Assembly: GCF_000577895.1 (NCBI RefSeq)
Contig: NZ_HG917868.1
Coordinates: forward strand, 496,001-560,000
Source: Clostridium bornimense
Lineage (GTDB): Bacteria; Bacillota; Clostridia; Clostridiales; Clostridiaceae
DNA length: 64,000 nt
Direction of reading: 5' to 3'
Every line of letters starts with the position of its first letter. Within the stretch, counting starts at the first letter, position 1. Shown piece by piece: positions 28,400-38,454 of this stretch. The translations under genes were made by a program, and so were the position numbers. The notes below the pieces were generated by a model, which made no database searches, had not been told where the DNA came from, and was given only the letters and a program-made list of their open reading frames with translations.

Positions 28400-29023
28400 A
28401 TGAGGTATATAAAGAATCCTATGGAAATTGAAAAAACTAGCTTTGAGATTATTGGTAGGGAAATGGGAGAGCATAATTTTACAGAGGCACAATTGCAAAT
28501 AGTAAAAAGAGTTATCCACACTACTGCAGATTTTCAGTATAAGGATTTATTAGAAATTAGTGAAGGTGCCATAGAAGCTGGAAAGGAAGCGTTAAGAAAT
28601 TCACCATTAATTTATACAGATACAAATATGATACTTTCCGGCATTAATAAAAGGGCATTAGGTACTTTAAAAGGTAATGCTATTTGTTATGTAAACTTGG
28701 AAGAGGTACATAAAGAAGCAAAAGAAAAATCAATAACTCGTTCTATGGCGGCGGTGGAGAAGGCTTGTGATGAAAATGTTGATATTTTTGTTTTTGGTAA
28801 TGCTCCTACCGCTCTCTTTAAGCTTAGAGAGTTAATAAAAGAAGGAAAAGCAAAACCAAAGCTTATTATTGCTGTACCAGTTGGTTTTGTAGGAGCAAGT
28901 GAGAGTAAGGAAGGATTAGAGGAATTAAATATACCTTATATAACTGTTAGAGGAAGAAAAGGGGGAAGTACTGTAGCTGCATCTATAGTAAATGCACTAA
29001 TGTACATGATAGTTGAAAGGTAG
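28400..29023 (+). CDS. cbiC: Cobalt-precorrin-8 methylmutase
   Basis: A 207-aa enzyme that moves the C11 methyl to C12, giving cobyrinate. The catalytic His lies in VIHTTADFQY. Substrate-loop features SGINKRAL and PVGFVGASESKE match the CbiC/CobH family. The ATG follows the cbiA stop with only one base between, and GGGGAAA lies upstream. Confidence 0.94.
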   Translation: MRYIKNPMEIEKTSFEIIGREMGEHNFTEAQLQIVKRVIHTTADFQYKDLLEISEGAIEAGKEALRNSPLIYTDTNMILSGINKRALGTLKGNAICYVNLEEVHKEAKEKSITRSMAAVEKACDENVDIFVFGNAPTALFKLRELIKEGKAKPKLIIAVPVGFVGASESKEGLEELNIPYITVRGRKGGSTVAASIVNALMYMIVER

Positions 29024-29032
29024 GAATAAGAT

Positions 29033-30124
29033 ATGCTAGACCTTTATGTAGAAAGTGGTGGAAAAAAATTAAGATGTGGATATACTACAGGTTCTTGTGC
29101 TACAGCAGCAGCTAAGGCAGCTACATATATGCTAATAAATAATGTAACTATTAGTAATATAGAAATTGATACACCTAAAGGGATTAATCTTAATTTGGAG
29201 CTTAATAATATAGAATTTGGTGAAGATTATGTAAAGGCTTCAGTAATTAAGGATTCTGGAGATGATAGTGATGTTACTGATGGTATAGAAGTGTGGGCTA
29301 AGGCAGAAAAAATTAATAAAGGATTTATTCTAACTGGCGGCAGGGGAGTAGGTATGGTAACTAAAGATGGGCTATTTGTTCCTAAAGGAGAATATGCTAT
29401 TAATCCTGTACCTAGAGCAGAAATAGAAAAAGCAGTACAGTCAGTTATTACTAATGATAGTGGTATTAAAATAACTATTGAAATCCCAGAGGGAGTAGAG
29501 ATTGCAAAAAGAACTTTTAATCCTAGATTAGGTATAGAAGGGGGAATTTCAGTTTTAGGGACAACGGGAATTGTATATCCAATGTCAGAAGATGCTCTGA
29601 AGGAGTCCATAAAAATAGAAATTAATCAGAAGTCTCTAGGACAAGAATTTTTAGTATTAGCTTTTGGAAATATTGGTGAAAAATGTGCCATAGAACAAGG
29701 GTATAGCATTGATGATATTGCTATAATATCTAATTTCGTTGGCTTTGCTTTAGAATGTTGTGTATCTGCAAAGTTAAAAAAGGTGTTATTAGTAGGTCAT
29801 ATAGGAAAGATTAGCAAAATAGCTTACGGTTGTTTTAATACTCATAGTAGAGTAGCTGATGTACGGCTTGAAGTAATAGCATTAGAATTAGCGTTACTAG
29901 GTTATGATAGAGAGTTTGTTAAAAAAGTTATAGAGCAAAAAACTAGTGAAGGTGCTGTTAAGTTTTTAGGCGATGGATATTATGAACTATATAAAAATAT
30001 TGGTGATAAGGTAAAGGATCGCATGGAGTTATATATATATGGAGAATTACAATGTGATGTAATAATGTATAGCGGTTATTCAGATTATAAAATTTTATAT
30101 GATTCTAGAGGTAAGGAAAAATGA
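29033..30124 (+). CDS. cbiD: Cobalt-precorrin-5B C1-methyltransferase
   Basis: A 363-aa S-adenosylmethionine-dependent methyltransferase specific to the anaerobic pathway. The family-typical N-terminus [18 protein letters not shown] is present, with [13 protein letters not shown] and [14 protein letters not shown] further on. It starts 9 nt after cbiC with a GGTAGGAA ribosome site. Its stop overlaps the cbiE start (ATGA). Confidence 0.95.
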   Translation: MLDLYVESGGKKLRCGYTTGSCATAAAKAATYMLINNVTISNIEIDTPKGINLNLELNNIEFGEDYVKASVIKDSGDDSDVTDGIEVWAKAEKINKGFILTGGRGVGMVTKDGLFVPKGEYAINPVPRAEIEKAVQSVITNDSGIKITIEIPEGVEIAKRTFNPRLGIEGGISVLGTTGIVYPMSEDALKESIKIEINQKSLGQEFLVLAFGNIGEKCAIEQGYSIDDIAIISNFVGFALECCVSAKLKKVLLVGHIGKISKIAYGCFNTHSRVADVRLEVIALELALLGYDREFVKKVIEQKTSEGAVKFLGDGYYELYKNIGDKVKDRMELYIYGELQCDVIMYSGYSDYKILYDSRGKEK

Positions 30125-30720
30125 TTTATATAGTAGGGTTAGGACCAGGAAGTAAAGAATATATATTGCCTAAGGCAATAGAGATTTTAAATGGTAGTGA
30201 TAAGATAATAGGGTTTTCTAGGGCTATAGATTCCTTGGAATTCATAAAAAATGAAAAAGTTAAGGTAAAGTCTTTAAGTGAGATAATAGAGCTTTTAAAT
30301 GAAAATGAAACAATATCTATAATAGCTTCTGGAGATCCAACTTTTTATGGTATTACAGAATATGTGCAAAATAAATACAATGGAAAAATAGAAGTTATTC
30401 CAGGAATAAGTTCATTTCAATATCTTACTTGTAAGCTAGGTAAATGTTGGAGTGGCAGTTATTTAGGTAGTGTTCATGGAAGAGAAGATAAATTTATAGA
30501 AAAAGTTTTAGATCACAAAATTTCAATATGGCTTACTGATAGTAAAAATACTCCTTTAAAATTATCACAAGCTCTTTTTTTTAACAACATAAAATGTAAG
30601 GTTTATGTGGGAGAAAATTTATCTTATAAAGATGAAAAAATAGTGGAGGGTACTCCAGAAGAAATAATTAAAAATAATTTTGGGAATTTATCAATATTAA
30701 TAGTTGAAAGGGAAATATAG
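30121..30720 (+). CDS. cbiE: Cobalt-precorrin-7 C5-methyltransferase
   Basis: A 199-aa member of the tetrapyrrole methylase fold. It has the N-terminal GLGPGSKEY glycine motif and ASGDPTFYG. In some bacteria CbiE and CbiT are fused (CobL); here they are separate neighbouring genes. It overlaps cbiD by four bases, which suggests translational coupling. Confidence 0.93.
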   Translation: MIYIVGLGPGSKEYILPKAIEILNGSDKIIGFSRAIDSLEFIKNEKVKVKSLSEIIELLNENETISIIASGDPTFYGITEYVQNKYNGKIEVIPGISSFQYLTCKLGKCWSGSYLGSVHGREDKFIEKVLDHKISIWLTDSKNTPLKLSQALFFNNIKCKVYVGENLSYKDEKIVEGTPEEIIKNNFGNLSILIVEREI

Positions 30721-30730
30721 GGGTGTATAT

Positions 30731-31309
30731 ATGGCAATAATTAAAGATAAAGATTTTATTAGAGGAAAGTGTCCTATGACAAAGGAAGACATAAGAGTAT
30801 TAACTATTGCAAAAATGGATATTCAAGAAGATTCTAAAATAATTGATATCGGATCTGGTACGGGAACAATAACAGTTCAGTCTGCAATAGAAGCTTCAAA
30901 GGGAATGGTATACTCTATAGAAAGAGATGAAGATGCTTATGATACAACTATAAAAAATATAGATAAATTTAATTGTACCAATGTGGAAATTACAAAAGGC
31001 GAAGCAATAGAAGTTTTAGATAGTTATATAGAAAAAGGGATTAAGGTTGATTCTATATTTATTGGTGGTAGTGGTGGAAGTATTGAAAAAATTATTGATA
31101 GATGTGATGCCTTATTAAAGGAAGATGGAGCATTAGTTATGAATTTTATAACTTTAGATAATTGTTATAAAGCAATGGAATATGTTAAAAGATATAGTTA
31201 TTTAACTAATATATCTTTAGTTAATATAAGCAACAATAGAGAAGGAACTTATATGATGATATCAAATAATCCAATTTTTATAGTTAAGTGTAGTAAAGGG
31301 GAGGTTTAA
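30731..31309 (+). CDS. cbiT: Cobalt-precorrin-6B C15-methyltransferase (decarboxylating)
   Basis: A 192-aa Rossmann-fold methyltransferase that methylates C15 and removes the C12 acetate carboxyl. I use ATG 30731 with GGGG a few bases upstream; an upstream in-frame TTG at 30704 would overlap cbiE and lacks support. KCPMTKEDIR and the SAM-binding GSGTGTITVQSA motif are seen, followed by SIERDEDAY. Confidence 0.93.
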   Translation: MAIIKDKDFIRGKCPMTKEDIRVLTIAKMDIQEDSKIIDIGSGTGTITVQSAIEASKGMVYSIERDEDAYDTTIKNIDKFNCTNVEITKGEAIEVLDSYIEKGIKVDSIFIGGSGGSIEKIIDRCDALLKEDGALVMNFITLDNCYKAMEYVKRYSYLTNISLVNISNNREGTYMMISNNPIFIVKCSKGEV

Positions 31310-31311
31310 TA

Positions 31312-31977
31312 GTGGCAATTTTATATGGTATTGGTGTCGGACCTGGAGATCCAGAATTAGTTACGATAAAGGCAGCAAGAAGAATTGCAGATTCACAAGT
31401 GGTAGTAGCACCTAGTGCAGAAGAAGGTGGAGAAAGTATAGCTTTAGAAACCGCTAGGGAATATATAAAAGAAGGTACAGAAGTAGTTATAAAACATTTT
31501 CCTATGGGAAAAGAAAATAGAGTATCTAAGATAAAGGAAGCATATGATTTTATTGAAGAAAAGCTTAGAGAAGGAAAAAATGTTTCATTTTTAACTATAG
31601 GTGATCCTTATATTTATAGTACATATATTCATCTTTTAAAGCATATGGAGGAGAGAGGTTTTGAGGTAGAAACTATAGCGGGAATACCGTCTTTCTGTGC
31701 CGCAGCAAGTATTGTTGATAGAACACTGGTAGTAGGGAACAATCCATTGTTAATATTGCCAGCAGCAAGGGTACAAGATATTAAAGATGAAAAGTACGTT
31801 GTTATTATGAAAGTATATAAACAAGAGGAATTAGTAGTGAATACTTTAGAGGAAAAGGGTTTTGACTATGTTTATATCAGCAGAGCTGGTAGAGAAGGTC
31901 AAGTTATTTTAGATAAAAAAGAAGATATAATACAGGCTAGAGATTATATGTCATTAATATTAGCAAGTAGGGAGTAG
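31312..31977 (+). CDS. cbiL: Cobalt-precorrin-2 C20-methyltransferase
   Basis: A 221-aa tetrapyrrole methylase. The start is GTG 31312, three bases after the cbiT stop, with GGGGAGG at about 31298-31304. GVGPGDPELVTIKA and LTIGDPYIYS mark the fold; GIPSFCAAAS is the typical substrate-side segment. It performs the first methylation after cobalt insertion. Confidence 0.93.
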   Translation: MAILYGIGVGPGDPELVTIKAARRIADSQVVVAPSAEEGGESIALETAREYIKEGTEVVIKHFPMGKENRVSKIKEAYDFIEEKLREGKNVSFLTIGDPYIYSTYIHLLKHMEERGFEVETIAGIPSFCAAASIVDRTLVVGNNPLLILPAARVQDIKDEKYVVIMKVYKQEELVVNTLEEKGFDYVYISRAGREGQVILDKKEDIIQARDYMSLILASRE

Positions 31978-31983
31978 AGAAAT

Positions 31984-32733
31984 ATGGTTTATTTTATAGG
32001 GGCAGGACCAGGAGATGTAGATTTAATAACGGTAAAAGGTAGAGATATTTTGGAAAAAGCTGATGTTGTTATATATGCTGGTTCATTAGTTTCTAAGGAA
32101 CATCTTAATTTTTGTAAAGATAATGTTTTAAAATATAATTCAGCAAAAATGACTTTAGAAGAAGTTATAAATGTTATAGAAGAAAATAAGGGAAAAATAG
32201 TGGTAAGACTTCATACAGGAGATCCATCAATATATGGTGCAATAAAGGAACAAATGGACGAGTTAGATAAATTAGAAATAAATTATGAGGTGGTGCCAGG
32301 GGTAAGTTCATTTACTGCAGCAGCAGCAGCGATAAATAAAGAGTTTACACTACCATCGGTAACACAAACTGTTATATTAACAAGGGTAGAAGGAAGAACT
32401 CCTGTACCAGAAGGTGAAGATTTAGAAAGATTAGCTTCTATTGGTGCTTCTATGGCAATATTTTTATCAATATCAATGATAGACAAAGTAGTAGCAAAGC
32501 TTAAGTCAGGATATAAAAGAAATGTTCCTATAGCAGTAGTAGAAAGAGCTACTTGGGAAGATGAAAGAACTATTATAGGCACATTAGATGATATAGCTGA
32601 TAAGGTTAAGGAAGCAGGAATTACAAAATGTGCACAAATATTAGTTGGTGATTTTATTGATACTGCCTATGAAAAAAGTCTTTTATATGACAAGACTTTT
32701 ACCCATATGTTTAGAAAGGGTATTAAAGAATGA
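31984..32733 (+). CDS. cbiF: Cobalt-precorrin-4 C11-methyltransferase
   Basis: A 249-aa tetrapyrrole methylase with GAGPGDVDLITVKG, YAGSLVS, HTGDPSIYGA and PGVSSFTAAAA. These match CbiF/CobM well. It lies 6 nt after cbiL and overlaps cbiG by four bases. Confidence 0.94.
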   Translation: MVYFIGAGPGDVDLITVKGRDILEKADVVIYAGSLVSKEHLNFCKDNVLKYNSAKMTLEEVINVIEENKGKIVVRLHTGDPSIYGAIKEQMDELDKLEINYEVVPGVSSFTAAAAAINKEFTLPSVTQTVILTRVEGRTPVPEGEDLERLASIGASMAIFLSISMIDKVVAKLKSGYKRNVPIAVVERATWEDERTIIGTLDDIADKVKEAGITKCAQILVGDFIDTAYEKSLLYDKTFTHMFRKGIKE

Positions 32734-33698
32734 TTGCTATAATAAGTGTTACTGAAAAAGGAAATTCTATAGGAAGGCAAATTCAAAGTTCCATAGGTGG
32801 AGATTTATTTGAAAGTTTTGATGTAAAAGAAAGGACATTAAAAGAAATAACTAAGGAAGCCTTTGATAAATATAAAGGTATAGTTTTTATTTCTTCTACA
32901 GGTATTGCTGTAAGGTCTATAGCGAAATTTTTAAAGGGAAAAGATAAGGACCCAGCGGTTGTTGTTGTAGATGTATGTAGTAAATTTTCTATAAGCTTAG
33001 TATCAGGGCACTTAGGTGGAGCTAATGAACTTACTTTAGAAATCTCTAAGATCCTTAGTAATATTGCAGTAATAACTACTGCTACAGATAACTTGGATAT
33101 AATGGCTCCTGATGTAATTGCTAAAAATAATAATCTTATTATTGATAGTTTAAGGAACTGTAAGGACTTGGCTAGTAGCATTGTTAATGGTAAGAAAGTG
33201 TTTTTCTTAGATGAAAGAAGGTTAATACCTTGTCCAAAAGGTTATGAAATTACAGATACATTACAGGAAAATACTTTATGGATTACAGATAAAGATAAAG
33301 AAATTCCTGCTGTAACGAAGCTTATAAGAAAAGATTTAGTGTTAGGGATTGGTTGTAGAAGAGGTACAAAAAAAGAAAAAATATATAACCTTATAGAAGA
33401 AGTTATGCAGAAAAATAATTTATCACTAAAGGCGATAAAAAATATATCATCTATAGATGTAAAAAGTAATGAAGAAGGTTTATTAGAATTAGCTAAAGAT
33501 TTACAAGTACCACTAAGTTTTTTTTCTAGAGATGAGATAAAGGTAGTAGAAGATAAATATATAGGTAGTGAATTTGTTAAGAACACAGTTGGTGTGAAAG
33601 CTGTCTGTGAACCAGTTATAGAACTATCTTCAGCAGAAATTATTATAAATAAGATAAAAAGAGATGGAATAACTTTAGCTATTGGAAGAGTTATATAA
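32730..33698 (+). CDS. cbiG: Cobalt-precorrin-5A hydrolase
   Basis: A 322-aa enzyme that opens the delta-lactone ring and releases the C20 fragment as acetaldehyde. The conserved block SSTGIAVRSIAKFLKGKDKD and VSGHLGGANELT lie in the N-terminal domain. The C-terminal domain begins near LVLGIGCRRGTKKEKI. CbiG occurs only in the anaerobic route, consistent with the rest of the operon. Confidence 0.94.
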   Translation: MIAIISVTEKGNSIGRQIQSSIGGDLFESFDVKERTLKEITKEAFDKYKGIVFISSTGIAVRSIAKFLKGKDKDPAVVVVDVCSKFSISLVSGHLGGANELTLEISKILSNIAVITTATDNLDIMAPDVIAKNNNLIIDSLRNCKDLASSIVNGKKVFFLDERRLIPCPKGYEITDTLQENTLWITDKDKEIPAVTKLIRKDLVLGIGCRRGTKKEKIYNLIEEVMQKNNLSLKAIKNISSIDVKSNEEGLLELAKDLQVPLSFFSRDEIKVVEDKYIGSEFVKNTVGVKAVCEPVIELSSAEIIINKIKRDGITLAIGRVI

Positions 33699-33711
33699 AG
33701 GAGAAAGATTA

Positions 33712-34428
33712 ATGGGGAAATTATATGTTATAGGTATTGGACCGGGAGGATTAGATCACATTACAGTAAAGGCAATGAGAGCCATTGAAGAAAGTAACAT
33801 TATTGTCGGTTATACAAAATATATATCGATGATAAAGCCTCTAATAGAGAATAAAGAAGTATTTTCTACTGGAATGAGAGGTGAAGAAGAAAGATGTAGA
33901 GAAGCATTAAGACTTTCAAGAAATAATATAGTAGCATTAGTCAGCACTGGAGATTCTGGTATATATGGTATGGCTGGATTAATATTAGAAATGAAAAGTG
34001 ATGAAAATGTTGAGATAATACCGGGAATTACGGCATCTAGTGCAGCAGGTTCAGTAGTTGGGGCACCACTTATGCATGATAATTGTAATATAAGTCTTAG
34101 TGATCTGATGACACCATATGAAGATATTAAAAAGAGAATTAAATTAGCTGCTGAAGGTGATTTTGTAATATCATTATACAATCCAAGAAGTAAGGGGAGA
34201 CCACATTATCTTAGAGAAGCTATAGATATTATTAAAAAATATAGAAGTGATAATGTACCGGTGGCTATAGTTAGACATGCTTTAAGAGATGGAGAAGAAT
34301 CAATACTTTGCACATTAGGCACTATTGATTGTGAAGTTGTAGATATGTTTTCTATTGTTATAATAGGAAATTCTAAAAGTTATATTAAAGAGGATAAATT
34401 TATAACACCAAGGGGATATAAGATATGA
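33712..34428 (+). CDS. cbiH: Cobalt-precorrin-3B C17-methyltransferase
   Basis: A 238-aa tetrapyrrole methylase. The start is ATG 33712 (AAGGAGA upstream, just after the cbiG stop); a TTG at 33682 would overlap cbiG. GIGPGGLDHITVKA, STGDSGIYGMAG and PGITASSAAGSVVGAPL are characteristic, as is SLYNPRSKGRP. It forms the ring-contracted lactone that CbiG opens. Confidence 0.94.
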   Translation: MGKLYVIGIGPGGLDHITVKAMRAIEESNIIVGYTKYISMIKPLIENKEVFSTGMRGEEERCREALRLSRNNIVALVSTGDSGIYGMAGLILEMKSDENVEIIPGITASSAAGSVVGAPLMHDNCNISLSDLMTPYEDIKKRIKLAAEGDFVISLYNPRSKGRPHYLREAIDIIKKYRSDNVPVAIVRHALRDGEESILCTLGTIDCEVVDMFSIVIIGNSKSYIKEDKFITPRGYKI

Positions 34429-35186
34429 TAGGTTTTATACTTGGCACTTCAGAAGGTAAAAAAATTTTATCTTTGATAAATCAGTATACTGATGATGTAG
34501 TAGTATCTACAGCTACTAGCTATGGCGGTGAGTTATTAAAGGAGTATAAAACTAAGTATATAAATATAAAACCATTAGATGAAAATGGCTTTAAAGATCT
34601 AATAAACGATTTTAATATTACGGTATTAGTAGATGGATCACATCCTTATGCTAAGGAAGTTAGTAATACTGCAATAAAAGTATGTAAAGCTATGAATATT
34701 GGCTATATAAGATATGAAAGAAAAAGTTATTTCTCTGATATAGAAGAAGGAATTATAAAAATTGATAAATATGAAGAGTTAGAAGAAGTATTAAAAAATA
34801 TAGATGGCAATATATTAAATACTACTGGTAGCAATAATATTTCATTAATTAGTAATCTAAATATTAGTAATAGAATAATTCATAGAATAATGCCATATCC
34901 AGAAATAATAAGAAAGTTATTAGATATAGGGGTAAATATGGAGGATATAATAGCAATAAAAGGCCCCTTTGGATATGAATTAAATGAAGGAATTATAAAA
35001 GAATATAATATAAAAGCAATAATAACCAAGGATAGCGGTATTGAGGGTGGGACAAAGGAAAAAGTAGAGGCTGCTTTAAGCAATAATGCAAAAGTTATAG
35101 TTGTAAGTAGACCTAAAGTTAATTATGGCCAAACCTTTGATGATGTAGAAGAAATGATAAGATATATAAAAGAAACTTATTTCTAA
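34425..35186 (+). CDS. cbiJ: Cobalt-precorrin-6A reductase
   Basis: A 253-aa NAD(P)H-dependent reductase. The N-terminal GTSEGKKI, DGSHPYAKEVS, the YIRYERK segment and late KDSGIEGGTKEKV are characteristic of CbiJ/CobK. It overlaps cbiH by four bases and ends the cbi run. Genes for cobyric acid synthase, the aminopropanol arm, the lower ligand and cobalt uptake are not in this window. Confidence 0.93.
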   Translation: MIGFILGTSEGKKILSLINQYTDDVVVSTATSYGGELLKEYKTKYINIKPLDENGFKDLINDFNITVLVDGSHPYAKEVSNTAIKVCKAMNIGYIRYERKSYFSDIEEGIIKIDKYEELEEVLKNIDGNILNTTGSNNISLISNLNISNRIIHRIMPYPEIIRKLLDIGVNMEDIIAIKGPFGYELNEGIIKEYNIKAIITKDSGIEGGTKEKVEAALSNNAKVIVVSRPKVNYGQTFDDVEEMIRYIKETYF

Positions 35187-35414
35187 AATAAAAAATTCTA
35201 GTGGAATAGGAAAGTAAAATAGTAAACAATTTTATTATTATGCGAGTTATTTGTTTATTAAACTACTTGATAAATAGGAAGTTGTATGGCTAACTAAGCT
35301 GAAATATTAACTTGACAATGTATGTCTAGTGCGAAAATACGGCATTTCTCACTTTGTGTCGTGTTAATTGTGGCAATCCTAAACTATCATATTGTTAAAA
35401 GGAGGAGCAATGAA

Positions 35415-35921
35415 GTGGATCAGAAAAAAATAGGAAGTTTCTTCAAAGAACTTCGAAAAGAGAAAGGGCTCACCCAAGAGCAATTAGCAGAATATTTTAA
35501 TGTTTCTGGGAGAACAATTTCACGATGGGAAACAGGTAATAATATGCCAGATTTAGATATTCTTATAGAAATGGCAGATTATTACGAAGTAGATCTTAGA
35601 GAATTACTTGATGGAGAAAGGAAAAGTGAGAAAATGAACAAAGATTTAGAAGAAACTGTATTGAAGGTTGCTGATTATAGTAATGATGAGAAGATGAAAC
35701 TGATGAAAAAACTACATATTTTTTCTTGGACTGGCGTAGTGAGTTTTATCATTTTCATGATTCTGGAAGAAACGGGCTTGGCTGATAGTAGAATTAGTGA
35801 AAGTGTTGCAGCTTTCTGTGCAGGTATATCTTTTGGAATGCTTATAGTAGCTGTAATCTATACGAGTCAACATATTTCTAAAATTAGATTGTTTAAGAAA
35901 AGAATCTTTCAACGTAGATAA
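35415..35921 (+). CDS. XRE-family regulator with C-terminal membrane helices
   Basis: A 168-aa protein. The start is GTG 35415, supported by GGAGGAG at 35401-35407; the frame is open further upstream but without a ribosome site and with an unrelated hydrophobic reading. Residues 5-60 form a Cro/C1-type helix-turn-helix (GLTQEQLAEYFNVSGRTISRWE). A linker follows, then two membrane helices (about 100-120 and 128-150). Such membrane-tethered XRE proteins are common in clostridia; the target is unknown. Confidence 0.85.
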   Translation: MDQKKIGSFFKELRKEKGLTQEQLAEYFNVSGRTISRWETGNNMPDLDILIEMADYYEVDLRELLDGERKSEKMNKDLEETVLKVADYSNDEKMKLMKKLHIFSWTGVVSFIIFMILEETGLADSRISESVAAFCAGISFGMLIVAVIYTSQHISKIRLFKKRIFQRR

Positions 35922-36010
35922 ATTGCAGTTTGTTTGATTACCGAAATATCTTTTAAGAATTTTGACATTGATTTAGGCAAACAATTTTTAAAATATTACG
36001 ATTTATAAAT

Positions 36011-36042
36011 AAAGTGGACAAGTTAATTTGTCCACTTTTATA
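36011..36042 (+). terminator. Intrinsic terminator after the XRE gene
   Basis: The perfect 10-bp stem AAAGTGGACA with TGTCCACTTT is followed by a short T run. Confidence 0.8.
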
Positions 36043-36184
36043 CGTTTAATCATCAACACTGATTTAAAACAGATTCTAATTTTTAAATAATTAAAAGATA
36101 TTAAACATAATGATGTAATTAATATTATTGAAATGTAAAATTTCTATGGTGATTTTATCTACAATTGTGCACTAAATTAATATC

Positions 36185-36201
36185 TTAAGAAACTCTTAAG
36201 A
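36185..36201 (+). promoter_or_regulatory. Direct repeat, likely response-regulator site
   Basis: TTAAGA-N5-TTAAGA gives an 11-bp centre spacing, typical for OmpR/PhoB-type dimers. It lies about 70 nt upstream of the short peptide gene and of the operon that ends in an OmpR-type regulator. Autoregulation is inferred. Nothing else is evident from 36043 to 36184. Confidence 0.5.
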
Positions 36202-36272
36202 ACTTTATAACTTTTATCGTAAGATTTATTCAGTATTATATAAATATAGATAAATGAAGAAGGGGGATTTTT

Positions 36273-36365
36273 ATGGAGGTTATTATTAAAAAACAATATT
36301 ATAGTATAATAGGATTAGTATTTATAATAAGCATGATTTTATTTTATATAGTGGAGTTAGGGTGA
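36273..36365 (+). CDS. 30-residue membrane peptide upstream of the kinase operon
   Basis: This short gene has an AGAAGGGGGA ribosome site at good spacing from ATG 36273. It encodes a peptide with a basic start (MEVIIKKQYY), one hydrophobic helix of about 17 residues and a short end VELG. Its stop lies only six bases before the next ATG, so translation is probably coupled. It could be a small regulator of the membrane kinases encoded next, or only a coupling leader. No homologue is recognised. Confidence 0.6.
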   Translation: MEVIIKKQYYSIIGLVFIISMILFYIVELG

Positions 36366-36371
36366 TAACAT

Positions 36372-38453
36372 ATGAAAAGTTTTATTAGAGTTTTAATGGC
36401 TTTATGGAGTATTATATTAGTTTTTACTATAGGACTATCTATAAATTATATTGATACTCTTAATGTTAATGGAGTAGGTGTAAATGGTGATATTACTGTA
36501 CTTACATCTTATAATGATGGTGCTAGTGTAGCAGATAATGCTATAACAAGTTATATTGAGGAAAAAAATTCTTTTGAGAATATTGATAAAGAAGTTTATA
36601 ACTTAATAGATACAAATACTATAGATTTTTATATTTCTTTTATAGATGGAGAAGGAAAAAGAAATGAAATTTCATCAATAAAAAATACAGGTAACTCTAG
36701 TTATGAAAAATTATTAAAGTCACTTATAAATGATAGTACTATTTCATATCTAAATGGAACTATAATACGTGAAAAAGAAGAACCGGAAAATTGGAATGAG
36801 ATAAGAGATGAATATGGATATTATGGTATGGATTATGATCAATATTATTATGAAAATTTAAATGAAATGTACACTGAAGAAACTAAGGAACCTTTAAAAA
36901 TAGTGAAGGTTTTAAGAGGAGAAGAACAATCTATTGATCAAAATAAAAATAGTATGACTCATCATATAGAAGAAGGGGTAAAAGGTAAAGGAGTAGTATA
37001 TACTTGGACAAAACCAGAAGTAGTAAAGGAGCATATGTATAAGGTCTCTAGTTCTTATAATGAATTTAGTAAGGTTATAACAGTAATTTTAGTAAGTTCA
37101 TTCATATTGCTATTTACTGGAGCTATGATAATAAGATATTTAATAAGGGCTAAAAAAATTGAATTTAAAGAAATTACTAATATAAAGTTAATTTTAGAAA
37201 TAAAAATAGCAATTGTAGTTTCATTAATAGCTATGCTGAATAACTATATACAAAATAATAGAGGTTTAGCATACTCTATTCTATCTTCAATATGTAATAA
37301 AAAAGGATTAAATATTGACATTAATAGTTATAGCTATGTTTCAGGTATTGTGAAGATATTAGCGCAAGGCTCACTAATAGCTGTTATCATTGTATTTGTT
37401 TGGTGGGGAGCAAATATGATTTTATCTAAGGAATTTAGGAAAAAGGAGATAGAAAAATCATTATACTTAAATTTAAAGGAAGAAGCTAAATTAAAAGGAT
37501 ACTATTTATTAGTAGCAGCAGGAATAGTTTGCTTTTGGATAATATTCAATTCTGTTACTAATTATGGGAATGATGTTTTAGCTGCTGTTACATATGTTGT
37601 TATATGTTTTGCTGTGATAATTCCAATAATATCAAAGTTAATAGACGGGCTTATTTATATTAATCAGTGTACTAGTAGAGATAATAAGAGGATAGATGAA
37701 GAAACCGATGAAATAGGGCTTGTTCCTATTGATATAATAATAAAAAATATAAATAAAATAAAAGAAAGTATAAAAGAAAAAGTTACTTCAACAAGCAGCA
37801 ATAAGAACTTTAAAGAACAAGTAGTTGAAAACATGGCAGAACAGTTAATAGATCCAGTAGAAAAAATGGTTGTATATGCTGAAAATATTTCTGAAAATAA
37901 AGATAGGATGGAAAATCTTAATAAATTATGGATAGAATCTAATGATCTTAAAGAATCCGTAGATAGATTGTTCGAGATATCAAAGGCTAATACAAATACA
38001 CTGAAGTTAAATTTAGCAGATGTTAATGTATCTAATCTTTTAGATCAAGCTATTGGTGAGTATGAAGATGAAATAGATAAAAATCAATTAAAGTTGATAA
38101 GAAACAATAAAGAGACTTTTTATAGCAGATTAGATGGAGAAAAGTTTTTTAAAGCATTAGATAACATAATGAATGTTATAGTTAAGGAATCTTTTAAAAA
38201 TACTAGAATTTATATAGACACTATATTAGGTGAGAATAGTGGAATATTAGAAATTAAGTATATTTCTAGAGAAGAAGTTATTTTGGAAGATAAGATAAAT
38301 ATTTTAGAAGCCATTAGTGATGATGGAAGTAATCAACTATTATTATCAAAAGCTTTGATAGATGCTCAAGGAGGAAATGTTGATATATTGGTTGATGGAG
38401 ATTTGGTAAAGATTACAATAATGCTGAAAGTTTTAAGTAAAGGAGGAGAATAA
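36372..38453 (+). CDS. Degenerate (pseudo) sensor histidine kinase
   Basis: A 693-aa membrane protein. It has an N-terminal helix, an extracellular domain (about residues 32-230), then about five further membrane helices and a cytoplasmic region with the layout of a histidine kinase. It aligns by eye with the next gene: NFKEQVVENMAEQLIDP here against NFKSQLITNISHDVRTP there. The phospho-acceptor His is thus Glu490 and the DVRT residues are lost. The N-box Asn (NIMNVIVKES) and the G-box glycines are also missing. It is long and intact with normal codon use, so it is not a decaying gene. A role as partner or sensor subunit for the active kinase is inferred. Confidence 0.8.
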   Translation: MKSFIRVLMALWSIILVFTIGLSINYIDTLNVNGVGVNGDITVLTSYNDGASVADNAITSYIEEKNSFENIDKEVYNLIDTNTIDFYISFIDGEGKRNEISSIKNTGNSSYEKLLKSLINDSTISYLNGTIIREKEEPENWNEIRDEYGYYGMDYDQYYYENLNEMYTEETKEPLKIVKVLRGEEQSIDQNKNSMTHHIEEGVKGKGVVYTWTKPEVVKEHMYKVSSSYNEFSKVITVILVSSFILLFTGAMIIRYLIRAKKIEFKEITNIKLILEIKIAIVVSLIAMLNNYIQNNRGLAYSILSSICNKKGLNIDINSYSYVSGIVKILAQGSLIAVIIVFVWWGANMILSKEFRKKEIEKSLYLNLKEEAKLKGYYLLVAAGIVCFWIIFNSVTNYGNDVLAAVTYVVICFAVIIPIISKLIDGLIYINQCTSRDNKRIDEETDEIGLVPIDIIIKNINKIKESIKEKVTSTSSNKNFKEQVVENMAEQLIDPVEKMVVYAENISENKDRMENLNKLWIESNDLKESVDRLFEISKANTNTLKLNLADVNVSNLLDQAIGEYEDEIDKNQLKLIRNNKETFYSRLDGEKFFKALDNIMNVIVKESFKNTRIYIDTILGENSGILEIKYISREEVILEDKINILEAISDDGSNQLLLSKALIDAQGGNVDILVDGDLVKITIMLKVLSKGGE

Positions 38454-38454
38454 T

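Noticed and set aside
35322-35414. N-terminal extension of the XRE regulator from ATG 35322
   Set aside because: No ribosome site there, the added residues are an unrelated hydrophobic stretch, and GGAGGAG with GTG 35415 gives a normal XRE start.
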